Below are positions 26,929 to 35,123 of a stretch of DNA of 64,000 nucleotides, piece after piece. Position numbers and translations under genes: made by a program. The stretch spans positions 19,226 through 83,225 of the forward strand of contig NZ_JOEY01000057.1 in NCBI RefSeq assembly GCF_000718165.1. The letters run 5' to 3'. The notes under the pieces were generated by a model. The model saw only the letters and a list, made by a program, of their open reading frames with translations. It ran no database searches and was not told the origin of the DNA. Positions within the stretch are counted from its first letter, which is position 1. Each line of letters starts with the position of its first letter. This stretch comes from Streptomyces fulvoviolaceus (lineage in GTDB: Bacteria; Actinomycetota; Actinomycetes; Streptomycetales; Streptomycetaceae).

Positions 26929-28224
26929 TCAGGGGGTCGGTGCGGGTTCCGGGTGGCGGTCCCCGGCCGACTCGCGGGCCTTCTCCGCCGCCCGGGTCAG
27001 GGGCGGGCAGGCCAGGCCGGCCAGGAGGAGCAGGACGGCCAGGACCGCCCAGCCGACCCGGCCCTGGGTCACCGCGAGGGCCGTGACCAGGTAGGGGCCC
27101 ACGGTCTGCTGGAGTCCGCGGCCGAGGGCGAACACCCCCTGGTACTCGCCCTGTCGGCCCGGTGGCGGCAGGTGCAGGGACAGACCCCACGAGCCGGCCG
27201 CCTGGCCGAGTTCGCCGAGCACCAGAACCGCCGTGCCGAGCAGCAGCAGCGGTACGGCGACCAGCGCGCCGGCGTCCTGGGTGAGCGCGAAGAGCAGGCA
27301 GCACACCGCGAGCAGCACCCCGGAGCGGCGCAGCAGCCGCGCGGCACCGGGCGCGGTCTCGGCACCCCGGCTCGCGGCGACCTGGAAGGCGATCACCAGG
27401 ACCGTGTCCAGCATCAGCAGCACGGAGTTGACCGCGCCCGGCGCCTGCGTCCGCCCGATGATCCACAGCGGCAGCGCCACCGTGAGGATCGGCTGGTACA
27501 GCTCCAGCACCCCGCACAGCAGGGACAGCCCCACGAAGCGGACGTCCCGCAGTCCCGAACGCCGCTTCGGCCCCGTCGGCTCCTCGACGGCGGAGTCGGA
27601 GCGGCCACGCCCCGGCAACCGTGCCGTCAGCACCGCGCACAGCGCGTGCGCGGCCGCCGTCAGCAGGATCACGGCGAGGAAGCCGTCCCGCCCGCCGACG
27701 GCGAGTGCCCCGCCCGCCACCGCGGCGCCCAGCATGAAGCCGAGGTTGAACAGCGACCGCATCTGGGCGCTGACCTTCACCCGCTCGTCCGCCTCGAACA
27801 CCTCGTGGGTGAGGGTCATGCGCAGCGGATGGGAGGAGGTCTCGCACACCGAGATCGCACAGGCCAGCGCGACGAACCCGGCGAAGCCGCCGACCCCGCC
27901 GTAGCCGGTGAAGAGCACGGCGAGGGCCGCGTACACGGCGAGCAGCGGGCGCCGCGCGCCGAACCGGTCGGCGAGCCTGCCGACCGGGACCGTGAAGAGC
28001 AGCCCGGCCAGGCCCGCGACGGACAGCCCGAGCCCCACCTGTCCCGCGGTCAGACCGACCGTCGTACGGAAGAAGATGGCGCTGGAGCTGAGGAACAGCC
28101 CGAAGCCGACCGACTGCACCACGGTCAGCACGGCGAGTCCGCGGGCCGGCCCGGGGGCGGGCACCATGTCGGCGGCCCAGGTACGGACCGCCGTGGCGAC
28201 CCGGTTGCCTGCGTTGCCTGCCAT
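26929..28224 (-). CDS. MFS exporter within the peptide cluster
   Basis: 431 aa, ATG 28224 with GAGGTG upstream. Twelve hydrophobic segments are visible. Motif A is GRLADRFGARRPLL, and SLFNLGFMLGAAVAGG marks helix 5. It is of the 12-helix class, unlike the other exporter at the end of the run, so the two probably carry different compounds or act in different directions. It lies between the PCP-TE and the NRPS genes with short gaps, firmly inside the operon. Confidence 0.87.
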   Translation of the reverse strand: MAGNAGNRVATAVRTWAADMVPAPGPARGLAVLTVVQSVGFGLFLSSSAIFFRTTVGLTAGQVGLGLSVAGLAGLLFTVPVGRLADRFGARRPLLAVYAALAVLFTGYGGVGGFAGFVALACAISVCETSSHPLRMTLTHEVFEADERVKVSAQMRSLFNLGFMLGAAVAGGALAVGGRDGFLAVILLTAAAHALCAVLTARLPGRGRSDSAVEEPTGPKRRSGLRDVRFVGLSLLCGVLELYQPILTVALPLWIIGRTQAPGAVNSVLLMLDTVLVIAFQVAASRGAETAPGAARLLRRSGVLLAVCCLLFALTQDAGALVAVPLLLLGTAVLVLGELGQAAGSWGLSLHLPPPGRQGEYQGVFALGRGLQQTVGPYLVTALAVTQGRVGWAVLAVLLLLAGLACPPLTRAAEKARESAGDRHPEPAPTP

Positions 28225-28267
28225 GTCAATTCACCTCAGTTGGGCGGGGGTTGGCGTACGGGGAGCG

Positions 28268-29347
28268 TCAGTTCTCGTACGACGCGAGCTTCTTGGCGAG
28301 GACCTGGGCGAAGGCCGGGTCGCGCAGCAGCGGCAGCGTGCCCGCCGACTCGTAGGTGTGGGTCTCGGTGGCGGCGGCCACCCGGCCCCAGTCGGCCGCG
28401 GGGCGGTCGGCGTGCTCGGCGAGCTGGAAGACGGTGACCTCATCGCCGTAGGGGCGCGGTTCGTAGTGCTCCTGGGCGAAGATGCCCGCGGCCCACACGG
28501 CCTGCCGCCAGTGCAGGTCGGCCGGGTCGACCTGCTCGTCGAGCCAGGCGATCTCGACCATGCCGCGCATCAGGCGCTCCTGGTCGGTGAGCAGGTCGGG
28601 CACCTCGTAGCGCTCGCGCAGCGAGGCGAGCCGGAAGTCGTACAGCTCGCGCAGGCCCCAGGCCGGGTCGAGTTCGGTGGTGCCGGGCGGCATGGTGTTG
28701 ACGACGGCGAGTACGGCGACCCGCTCGCCCTGCTCCTCCAGCTGCCGGGCGATCTCGTAGGCGATCCGGCCGCCGGCGCAGGGCCCGACGAAGAGGTACG
28801 GCCCCTCGGGCTGGACGGTCCGGATCTCGCGCAGATAGCGGGAGGCCATCTCGACGAGGGAGAGCGCGGGCCGCTCCCGGCTCCACATGCCGACCATCTC
28901 CAGGCCGTACGCGGGCCGTTCGCCGCGGAAGGAGTCGACGAGGTCCGCGAGGAAGCGGACGTTGCCGGTGCCCCAGTGGAAGCAGAAGACGGGCGTGCCG
29001 GTGCCCTCGGGGGCGAGCGGGACGAGCGTCGGGGACGGCTCGGTCTCCAGGGGGCTCAGACCGGTCTCCCAGACCGTGCTGAAGTCGGGGTCGGCGGGGC
29101 CGTCGGCCTGCGCGCCCGCGGCCGCCGCGCTCAGGGCGTCGGCGAGGGCGGCCGGGGTCTTGTGGGTGTAGATGTCGTTGGACGACAGTTCCAGGCCGCG
29201 CTTGCGGGCCTCGGTGACGACGTTGACGATCAGCAGCGAGTAGCCGCCGAGGTCGAAGAAGTCGTCGTCGTCCTCGACGTCCACGTCGAGGAGTTCCTCC
29301 CAGATCTCGCTGACGATCTGCACGATCTCGTCGCGGTCCAGCGCCAT
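28268..29347 (-). CDS. PCP-thioesterase didomain with a Cys nucleophile
   Basis: 359 aa. A carrier domain (residues 1-75) has the phosphopantetheine Ser37 in FFDLGGYSLL. A type I thioesterase follows (about 110-359; PVFCFHWGTGN near its start). The nucleophile elbow reads VGPCAGGRIAYEIA, so the active residue is Cys190, not the usual Ser. The position after the next strand, often Asp, is Asn217 (VVNTMPPG); His330 in ETHTYES is the likely base. Cys thioesterases are known in pathways that form strained rings or unusual releases, for example the beta-lactone of obafluorin. This protein should accept the condensed peptide and release it. Confidence 0.9.
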   Translation of the reverse strand: MALDRDEIVQIVSEIWEELLDVDVEDDDDFFDLGGYSLLIVNVVTEARKRGLELSSNDIYTHKTPAALADALSAAAAGAQADGPADPDFSTVWETGLSPLETEPSPTLVPLAPEGTGTPVFCFHWGTGNVRFLADLVDSFRGERPAYGLEMVGMWSRERPALSLVEMASRYLREIRTVQPEGPYLFVGPCAGGRIAYEIARQLEEQGERVAVLAVVNTMPPGTTELDPAWGLRELYDFRLASLRERYEVPDLLTDQERLMRGMVEIAWLDEQVDPADLHWRQAVWAAGIFAQEHYEPRPYGDEVTVFQLAEHADRPAADWGRVAAATETHTYESAGTLPLLRDPAFAQVLAKKLASYEN

Positions 29348-29390
29348 GGGGGCGTCCTTTCGTGAGGTGGGGTGAATGACAGCGGGGTGA

Positions 29391-30308
29391 TCAGACGGAC
29401 AGGCCGGCCATGTCCGGGCGGCGGCTGGTGATCCCGGCGAGAATGCCGCCGAGTTCGAGGCGCTGCGGGGAGCCGGGCGGGGTGTAGGCGCCGGTGAGCA
29501 GGTCGATGACCGCGCGTGGGCGGAACAGTTCGATGCCCTCGCGGTGCAGCTCGTCGAGGTCGGCGCGGGTGAGGTGGGAGTAGTAGCCGGCCTCGGCCGG
29601 GTCCTGCGGGATGTCGGTCCAGTTGCCGTCCGCGGCGGCCGCCTCGACGGCGTCGAGGAGCAGGCCGGCCGCCTGTCCGCGCTGGGCGGCCATGTTCTCC
29701 AGCACCGAACGGCCGTAGTCCAGCGGCGAGTTGGACATCGCGATCACGCCGCCCGCGTCCCAGTCCTCGTTGACGCGGTGCAGGGTGAATCCGGCCTCCC
29801 GCTCGCGGTGCAGCATGGACCGGGCGAAGGTCAGCACGCCCCGGTAGCGGGGCAGGATGCCGGGGTGCAGGTTGGCGAAGAGCGCGGGCGCGCCCGGCTC
29901 GGGCCGGAAGTGGTCGATGAGCGGCGCCCGGAACTTCTGGTAGCAGCGGACCGAGAAGCCGGCGCGTACGTCCTCGGCGGCCAAGTAGTCGATGAAGGCG
30001 GGCGAGTTGACGTCCTCGACGACCCGCACGACCACCTTGTCGCGGTACAGCTTGGCGATGCCGGCCGGGGACAGCAGGGCGCCGTGCAGCGGTGCCGGGA
30101 GGCTGTCGAGGTAGGGGTGGACGCAGCTGCCGAGCAGGGTGCGCTCGTAGGTGAACAGGTCCCGGAGTTCGGGTTCGGCCTTCGGGTTGGGCCGCTGGTG
30201 GGTGTAGCAGACGTACGGGGTGTGGCCGGCCCGCAGGACGTCGTCGATGGCCTGGCCGACGATCAGATGGGACGTGAGGTCGTTGCCGACGAGGAACGCC
30301 ACCCGCAT
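29391..30308 (-). CDS. Formyltransferase (GART/FMT fold) of the peptide cluster
   Basis: 305 aa from ATG 30308. The formyl-transferase core is clear: FANLHPGILPRYRG holds the catalytic Asn146 and His148, and NEDWDAGGVI holds Asp184. These three residues define transfer of a formyl group from 10-formyltetrahydrofolate to an amine. There is no tRNA-binding or siderophore-NRPS fusion; the C-terminal third is family-specific. Its position beside a flavoprotein and NRPS genes suggests that an amino or hydroxylamino nitrogen of the product is formylated. Confidence 0.86.
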   Translation of the reverse strand: MRVAFLVGNDLTSHLIVGQAIDDVLRAGHTPYVCYTHQRPNPKAEPELRDLFTYERTLLGSCVHPYLDSLPAPLHGALLSPAGIAKLYRDKVVVRVVEDVNSPAFIDYLAAEDVRAGFSVRCYQKFRAPLIDHFRPEPGAPALFANLHPGILPRYRGVLTFARSMLHREREAGFTLHRVNEDWDAGGVIAMSNSPLDYGRSVLENMAAQRGQAAGLLLDAVEAAAADGNWTDIPQDPAEAGYYSHLTRADLDELHREGIELFRPRAVIDLLTGAYTPPGSPQRLELGGILAGITSRRPDMAGLSV

Positions 30309-30343
30309 GAGGGATCTCCTGACGGTGGGGTACGGCGGCCCGG

Positions 30344-31873
30344 TCAGGCCGCGGCAGCGGAGTCGAGACGGGTGAGGACCGCCGCCACGGCGCTGTGGGC
30401 GTTGGCGAGGTTCGTCTCGAAGGAGTTGGTGTAGAAGTGCACGCCCCGGGTGAGGGGGCCGATGTAGTGGGCGCGCTCGGACAGCGAGCCGTCGCGGCGC
30501 ACCACGCGCAGGGTGTCGAAGTCGACGTCGATGCCGCCGAGCGGATGCGGGGTGATGTCGCCGCGCATCAGCATGTTCTGGATGAGGGAGGAGTCGCTGC
30601 AGTCGAGGGCGAAGCCGGTGCCGGTGGCGTTGACGAGCCACTCGACGCGGTGGGCGGCGCCGCCCGCCTCCATCCGGAAGGCCGCGTCCTCCTCGTCGTA
30701 GGTCACCGAGGTGAGCTCGCTCGCGACGGCGAAGGCGCCGTCGGTGGCCATGTCGAGCAGGCGGCGGGCGTTGTCCAGCGGCATGCAGTGGCGGAACATC
30801 GACCAGATCGACAGGTGCTCGGTCATGAAGGAGGCGCGGGCCCCGGGCGACATGCTCCGCCACACCAGCGGGACGATCTCCGAGGTGGCGTCGAGGATCG
30901 AGTACCAGAGGGTCTGGCCGTTCTCGGCGAGCTCGACGTCCTTGGCGAGGGTGTGGGTGACAGGGTCCGCGGGGCGGGCCAGGACGCGTTTCCAGTCGAT
31001 GGCGAGTCCGAGGCCGTCCTCCAGCTCGCGCCGGAACAGCTCGGCGACCTCGGCGAACTCCAGCTGCCGGGTGAAGTCCCCGGTGAGGCGGCGCAGGTTG
31101 TCCTCGGTGACGTGCCGCAGGGTGTGCCGGACCCGGGGCCCCTGCACCTTGGGCAGCGAGCGGCGCCGGGAGAAGCAGGTGACGGGTCCGCGGTGGCCGG
31201 CGGCGCGCAGCTGGAGCAGGGCGTCGACGGCGGTGAGGCTGGTGCCGAGGATGCCGACGGTGGCGTCCGGGTCGATGGCCTCCAGGCCGGCGCCCTGCCA
31301 CATGGAGTGCACGTAGGTGGGGAGCTTGGTGAACTCCAGGTACTCCGTGGAGGGCAGGTCGCCCAGGCACAGGAAGACGTGGCCGAAGACGAAGTGGTCC
31401 AGGCCCGCGATCAGATGGACCCCCAGGGCGTCCTCGCGGCAGTCGCTGACCACGGACTTGTGGGTGACGACCTTGATGCCGCGCTGCCGTGCCTCGGCCA
31501 GCGCCTCGTCGAAGAACTCCTGGAGGTACTCCGCGAACAGCCGGCGCGGCACGTACTCCCCCGCGCCCGCCGGGCCGAGCGCGTTCCGCTCGGCGAGCCA
31601 GTGCACGAAGTGGTCGGGGTCCTCGGCGCGCACGCTCATGGTGGCGGCGCGCATGTTCAGCAGATGGCAGTCGTGCGGCGTGCTGTAGGCGACGCCGGCG
31701 CCGAGGCGTTCCTTGGTCTCGAAGATGTGGACCTCGGCTCCGGCCGTGTGGCCGCCCGCCGCCAGGGAGCGGACGAGGGCGACGAACACGCCGACTCCGG
31801 TCGCTCCCATGCCGGCGACCGCGAAGCGGCGACCCGCGCCGGGCGGCCGTAGTACCCCGTTTTCGGCTGACAT
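30344..31873 (-). CDS. FAD/NAD(P)-binding flavoprotein (PF13454-like), possible N-oxygenase
   Basis: 509 aa from ATG 31873. The N-terminus has a dinucleotide fold (VAGMGATGVGVFVALV) and the family marks GAGVAYSTPHDCHLLNMRAA and DHFVHWLAER. A second nucleotide site around VGILGTSLTAVDALLQL and a conserved NATGTGFALDCSDSS follow. This FAD-NAD(P) family is related to the N-hydroxylating and Baeyer-Villiger-type flavoprotein monooxygenases but few members are characterised. Next to a formyltransferase, an N-hydroxylase is the attractive reading; it remains inference. Confidence 0.75.
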   Translation of the reverse strand: MSAENGVLRPPGAGRRFAVAGMGATGVGVFVALVRSLAAGGHTAGAEVHIFETKERLGAGVAYSTPHDCHLLNMRAATMSVRAEDPDHFVHWLAERNALGPAGAGEYVPRRLFAEYLQEFFDEALAEARQRGIKVVTHKSVVSDCREDALGVHLIAGLDHFVFGHVFLCLGDLPSTEYLEFTKLPTYVHSMWQGAGLEAIDPDATVGILGTSLTAVDALLQLRAAGHRGPVTCFSRRRSLPKVQGPRVRHTLRHVTEDNLRRLTGDFTRQLEFAEVAELFRRELEDGLGLAIDWKRVLARPADPVTHTLAKDVELAENGQTLWYSILDATSEIVPLVWRSMSPGARASFMTEHLSIWSMFRHCMPLDNARRLLDMATDGAFAVASELTSVTYDEEDAAFRMEAGGAAHRVEWLVNATGTGFALDCSDSSLIQNMLMRGDITPHPLGGIDVDFDTLRVVRRDGSLSERAHYIGPLTRGVHFYTNSFETNLANAHSAVAAVLTRLDSAAAA

Positions 31874-31955
31874 GGTGGTTGGGTCGAGCCTTTCGTCGTG
31901 ACGGTCGCAGCGGATGCGGATGCGGAGGAGAGAGGGCCGGGAGGGCCTGCAGGGG

Positions 31956-33242
31956 TCAACGGCCCTGTGGGCCGCGGTCGATGAGCTGGTCGCGCTCGGG
32001 ACCCACGGAGACCCAGCGCACCCGGGCGCCGACGAGCTCCTCGACGCGCAGCACGTAGGCCCGGGCGGCCGGCGGCAGCCGGTCGAAGTCGCGGATGCCG
32101 GTGACGTCCTCGTCCCAGCCGGGCACGGTCTCGTAGACGGGCCGGGCGCGGTCGAGGAGGTGGTTCATGGGGAAGTCCCCGGTGGCCTCGCCGCCGATCT
32201 CGTACGCCGTGCAGATCCGCAGCTCGGGCAGGCCGCTGAGGCTGTCCAGCTTGGTCAGCGCGAGTTCGCCCGCGCCCTGGAGCAGCACGCCGTAGCGCGA
32301 GGCGACGGCGTCGAAGTGGCCGATGCGGCGCGGGCGTCCGGTGTTGACGCCGTACTCGCCGGAGGCGCGGCGCAGTGCGTCCGCCCAGCTGCCGTGCTCC
32401 TCGGTGACGAAGGGGCCCTCGCCGACACAGGTGGAGAAGGCCTTCATCACGCCGGTGACGCGGGCGAGCGGGGCGCCGGGCAGCCCGGAGCCGACGGGAG
32501 CGAAGCCGGCGAGGGTGCTGGCCGAGGTGGTGTACGGGTAGATCCCGTACAGGACGTCCCGGAGCGCGCCGAGCTGGGCCTCGCACATGATGCGGGCGCC
32601 CTCGCGCTCGGCGCGGGCGAGCTCGGGCAGCACGTCACGGACGTACGGGCGCAGTCGGCCGCCGTACTCCAGCCCCCACTTGACCATGTCGTCGAGGGAG
32701 ATCGGCGGCCGGTCGGGGTAGAGCCCGGCGTGGGCGAGGTTCTTCCACTCGACGACCGGGGCGAGGCGCTCGCGCAGCAGCTCCTCGTCGAAGAGCTCGC
32801 CGAGGGCGATGGCCCGCTTGAGGTGGCGGTCGCCGTAGACGGGGGCGATGCCGCGGCGGGTGGAGCCGAAGGGGCGGTCGGCGAGCCGGTCCTCCTCCCA
32901 GGCGTCCTGGTCCCGGTGGAAGGGGAAGCAGACGGTGGCCCGGTCGGAGATCAGCAGCCCGGAGGTGTCGATACCGCGCTCGCGCAGCTCGGCGATCTCG
33001 GCGTCCAGCGACTCCGGGTCGACGGCGGTGCCGGGACCGATCACGTTGACCGTGCCGGGCTGGAAGATGCCGGACGGGACGAGGCGGAGCTTGAAGGTGC
33101 CCAGATCGTTGACGACCGTGTGACCGGCGTTGTTGCCGCCCTGGTAGCGGACGACGAGGTCGGCGTCCCGGGCCAGGTAGTCGATCATCCGGCCCTTCCC
33201 CTCGTCTCCCCAGTTGATGCCGACGACGGCGTGCAGCGTCAT
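31956..33242 (-). CDS. Divergent adenylosuccinate synthetase (PurA) homologue in the peptide cluster
   Basis: 428 aa, full PurA length, ATG 33242. Catalytic features hold: [15 protein letters not shown] with Asp13, [10 protein letters not shown] with His41, GPGTAVDP, and LTKLDSL for the guanine site. Departures are clear. The usual EGAQGT(L/M)LD block is [17 protein letters not shown], and the aspartate loop TTGR is N300-TGRPRR, with Asn where the standard enzyme has Thr. PurA joins Asp to IMP using GTP. A housekeeping purA is expected elsewhere, so this copy is probably a drug-insensitive self-resistance enzyme or a recruited ligase. It is in line with the NRPS genes, 82 bp from the flavoprotein. 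Confidence 0.9.
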   Translation of the reverse strand: MTLHAVVGINWGDEGKGRMIDYLARDADLVVRYQGGNNAGHTVVNDLGTFKLRLVPSGIFQPGTVNVIGPGTAVDPESLDAEIAELRERGIDTSGLLISDRATVCFPFHRDQDAWEEDRLADRPFGSTRRGIAPVYGDRHLKRAIALGELFDEELLRERLAPVVEWKNLAHAGLYPDRPPISLDDMVKWGLEYGGRLRPYVRDVLPELARAEREGARIMCEAQLGALRDVLYGIYPYTTSASTLAGFAPVGSGLPGAPLARVTGVMKAFSTCVGEGPFVTEEHGSWADALRRASGEYGVNTGRPRRIGHFDAVASRYGVLLQGAGELALTKLDSLSGLPELRICTAYEIGGEATGDFPMNHLLDRARPVYETVPGWDEDVTGIRDFDRLPPAARAYVLRVEELVGARVRWVSVGPERDQLIDRGPQGR

Positions 33243-33296
33243 GACGGTGTCTCGTTCCTCGGTTGCTTGGGTGGAGCGGGCGGTGTGGCGGGCCCG

Positions 33297-33450
33297 GGGC
33301 GGTGCGGCGCGGCCGCGGGTCGTCCGAAGGGCGGTGCAGCACGGCCGCAGGTCGTCCGAAGGGCGGTGCAGCACGGCCGCAGGTCGTCCGAAGGGCGGTA
33401 CGGCACGGCCGCAGGTCGTCCGAAGGGCGGTACGGCACGGCCGCAGGTCG
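33297..33450. repeat. 32-bp tandem repeat, about five copies
   Basis: The core GTCGTCCGAA recurs at 33319, 33351, 33383 and 33415, with a last partial copy at 33447: a strict 32-bp period. The unit is GGTCGTCCGAAGGGCGGTGC followed by AGCACGGCCGCA with a GC/AC change in later copies. It lies in the 284-bp gap between the malic enzyme stop and the PurA-like start. The period is not a multiple of three and there is no unique spacer, so it is neither coding nor CRISPR. Confidence 0.9.
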
Positions 33451-33526
33451 CGTTCGCCGGTCGTACAACGGCGGTGCCCCGCGGCCGCGATCCGCGCGCG
33501 GGACGATGCGGCGTCCGGTCCCGGTG

Positions 33527-34732
33527 TCAGACGCGGGCCAGGCCCTCCGCGCGGGCCGCCGCCGCGACGGCCTCCGTGACCGCGGGGGCCACCCGGGGGT
33601 CGAAGGAGTCGGGCAGGACGCGGTCGGGGGTGAGTTCGCCGGCGACCACGTCGGCCAGGGCGCGGGCCGCGGCCAGCTTCATGGACTCGGTGATGCGCGG
33701 GGTGCGCACCTTCAGGGCGCCGGCGAAGATGCCCGGGAAGGCCAGGACGTTGTTGACCTGGTTGGGGAAGTCGGAGCGCCCGGTGCCGACGACGGCCGCG
33801 TACCGGCGGGCGCGGTCCGGGAGGATCTCGGGATCGGGGTTGGACAGGGCGAGGATGATCGCGCCGGGCGCCATGGTGGCGAAGGGCTCCTCGGCCATGG
33901 GGCTGCCGGACAGGCCGATGAAGACGTCGGCGCCGAGCATGGCGTCCGCGATCGCGCCGGTCAGCCCGCGCCGGTTGGTGTCCCGGGCCAGATCCCGCTT
34001 CGCGGGGTTCAGGTCCGTGCGCCCTTCGTGGACGATGCCCTTGCTGTCGCAGACCACGATGTCGCCGATCCCGGCGTCCAGCAGGATCCGCGCGACCGCG
34101 ACCCCCGAGGCGCCCGCACCGGCCACCACGGCCCGCAGCTCGCGCAGCTCACGGCCCGTCACCCGGGCCGCGTTCCACAGCGCGGCGAGCGTCACGACGG
34201 CCGTGCCGTGCTGGTCGTCGTGGAAGACGGGGATGTCGAGGCGTTCCTGGAGCCGGCGTTCGATCTCGAAGCACCGGGGCGCCGAGATGTCCTCCAGGTT
34301 GATCCCGCCGAAGGCCGGGGCGAGCCGCGCCACGGTGTCCACGATCTCGTCGACGTCGGTGCAGTCCAGCACGATCGGCACCGCGTTCACGCCGGCGAGT
34401 TGCCGGAACAGGATCGCCTTGCCCTCCATGACCGGCAGCGAGGCCTCGGGGCCGATGTTCCCGAGACCGAGGACGGCGGTCCCGTCACTGACCACGGCCA
34501 CCGACGAGGACTTCCAGGTGTAGTCGTACGACAGCTCCGGCCGCTCGGCGATGGCCGTGCACACCCGGGCCACGCCCGGCGTGTAGGCGAGCGCGAGGTC
34601 GGCCGCGTCCGCCAGCGGGGCCGTGGCACACACGGCGAGCTTCCCGCCCCGGTGGTAGGCCAGGACCGCGTCCTCGGTCACTGCGGTGCGGTCCGACTGA
34701 CTGGTCGGCTGGCTGGTCGTCCGGCTGGTCAT
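33527..34732 (-). CDS. NAD(P)-dependent malic enzyme
   Basis: 401 aa, ATG 34732 with AAAGGG upstream. Malate oxidative decarboxylation to pyruvate: YTPGVARVC, substrate/metal residues in [21 protein letters not shown] site [17 protein letters not shown] and [10 protein letters not shown]. It is the short bacterial form without the phosphotransacetylase extension. It is the first gene of the minus-strand run and owns the strong promoter at 34795-34834. It may supply NADPH or pyruvate to the pathway, or may just be a neighbour; the tandem repeat behind it is the one larger gap in the run. Confidence 0.93.
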   Translation of the reverse strand: MTSRTTSQPTSQSDRTAVTEDAVLAYHRGGKLAVCATAPLADAADLALAYTPGVARVCTAIAERPELSYDYTWKSSSVAVVSDGTAVLGLGNIGPEASLPVMEGKAILFRQLAGVNAVPIVLDCTDVDEIVDTVARLAPAFGGINLEDISAPRCFEIERRLQERLDIPVFHDDQHGTAVVTLAALWNAARVTGRELRELRAVVAGAGASGVAVARILLDAGIGDIVVCDSKGIVHEGRTDLNPAKRDLARDTNRRGLTGAIADAMLGADVFIGLSGSPMAEEPFATMAPGAIILALSNPDPEILPDRARRYAAVVGTGRSDFPNQVNNVLAFPGIFAGALKVRTPRITESMKLAAARALADVVAGELTPDRVLPDSFDPRVAPAVTEAVAAAARAEGLARV

Positions 34733-34794
34733 CGACGCCCTTTCGTCACGGCCCGACGTGCGGTCTCACGCCCTGGCCTCAGCGGCTCGCCCTG

Positions 34795-34834
34795 ACGCTA
34801 CGAACAACTTGCCAATCTTGTCAAGCATTGCCAA
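34795..34834 (-). promoter_or_regulatory. Promoter with flanking TTGGCAA repeats, head of the cluster operon
   Basis: On the minus strand TTGACA (34824-34819) and TAGCGT (34800-34795) are 18 bases apart, a near-consensus housekeeping promoter, unusual in this genome. TTGGCAA occurs on both sides of the -35 (34834-34828 and 34815-34809). The -35 itself is in the palindrome CTTGTCAAG. The same half-site recurs before the divergent XRE gene, which suggests that protein is the repressor. Confidence 0.65.
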
Positions 34835-34946
34835 ACCTCGTGACCTGCGACTACCGTTCCCTCGCATCCATCGGCCCAAGGGGGGCGCCCGGCCGTCACA
34901 GGCAGGGGCGGTGCCGTAGGAAGACACAACAGAAAGCTCAATCCAA

Positions 34947-35093
34947 GTGAAGAGTGCGCTGCGCATAACGGCGACCCTGGCCCTTTCGGCCGTCCTGTCC
35001 CTGCTGACCCTTGAAATCGCCGGGACGGCGGGCCACACGACCACCGTCCGGGCAGGCATGGTCACGACGCTGAGCGACATCGACTGGCCGTAA
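34947..35093 (+). CDS. Short peptide with an N-terminal signal or membrane segment, 48 aa
   Basis: GTG 34947 to TAA 35093. The product begins MKSALRITATLALSAVLSLL, a classic basic n-region plus hydrophobic core, followed by a short polar tail ending TTLSDIDWP. No strong ribosome site is seen (AGAAAG 13 bases upstream). It lies between the cluster promoter and the XRE regulator, in the same direction as the regulator. It could be a secreted signalling peptide or a membrane anchor; I do not recognise a family. Confidence 0.55.
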   Translation: MKSALRITATLALSAVLSLLTLEIAGTAGHTTTVRAGMVTTLSDIDWP

Positions 35094-35123
35094 CCCCATT
35101 CCAACCCGCCGTTCGCCTCCCTG

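Noticed and set aside
25345..28437. A plus-strand open frame of about 1030 codons opposite the NRPS and exporter genes
   Set aside because: It is a GC-bias shadow: its composition is Gly/Arg/Val-rich without any fold signature, and the minus strand carries complete NRPS, MFS and other domains in the correct frame.
28268..31873. Hydroxamate siderophore pathway
   Set aside because: A formyltransferase and flavoprotein are present, but no ornithine hydroxylase of the known type, no siderophore-sized NRPS, no siderophore importer and no iron box near the run were seen.
33297..33450. CRISPR array
   Set aside because: The 32-bp units are directly adjacent with no unique spacers, and no cas gene is near.
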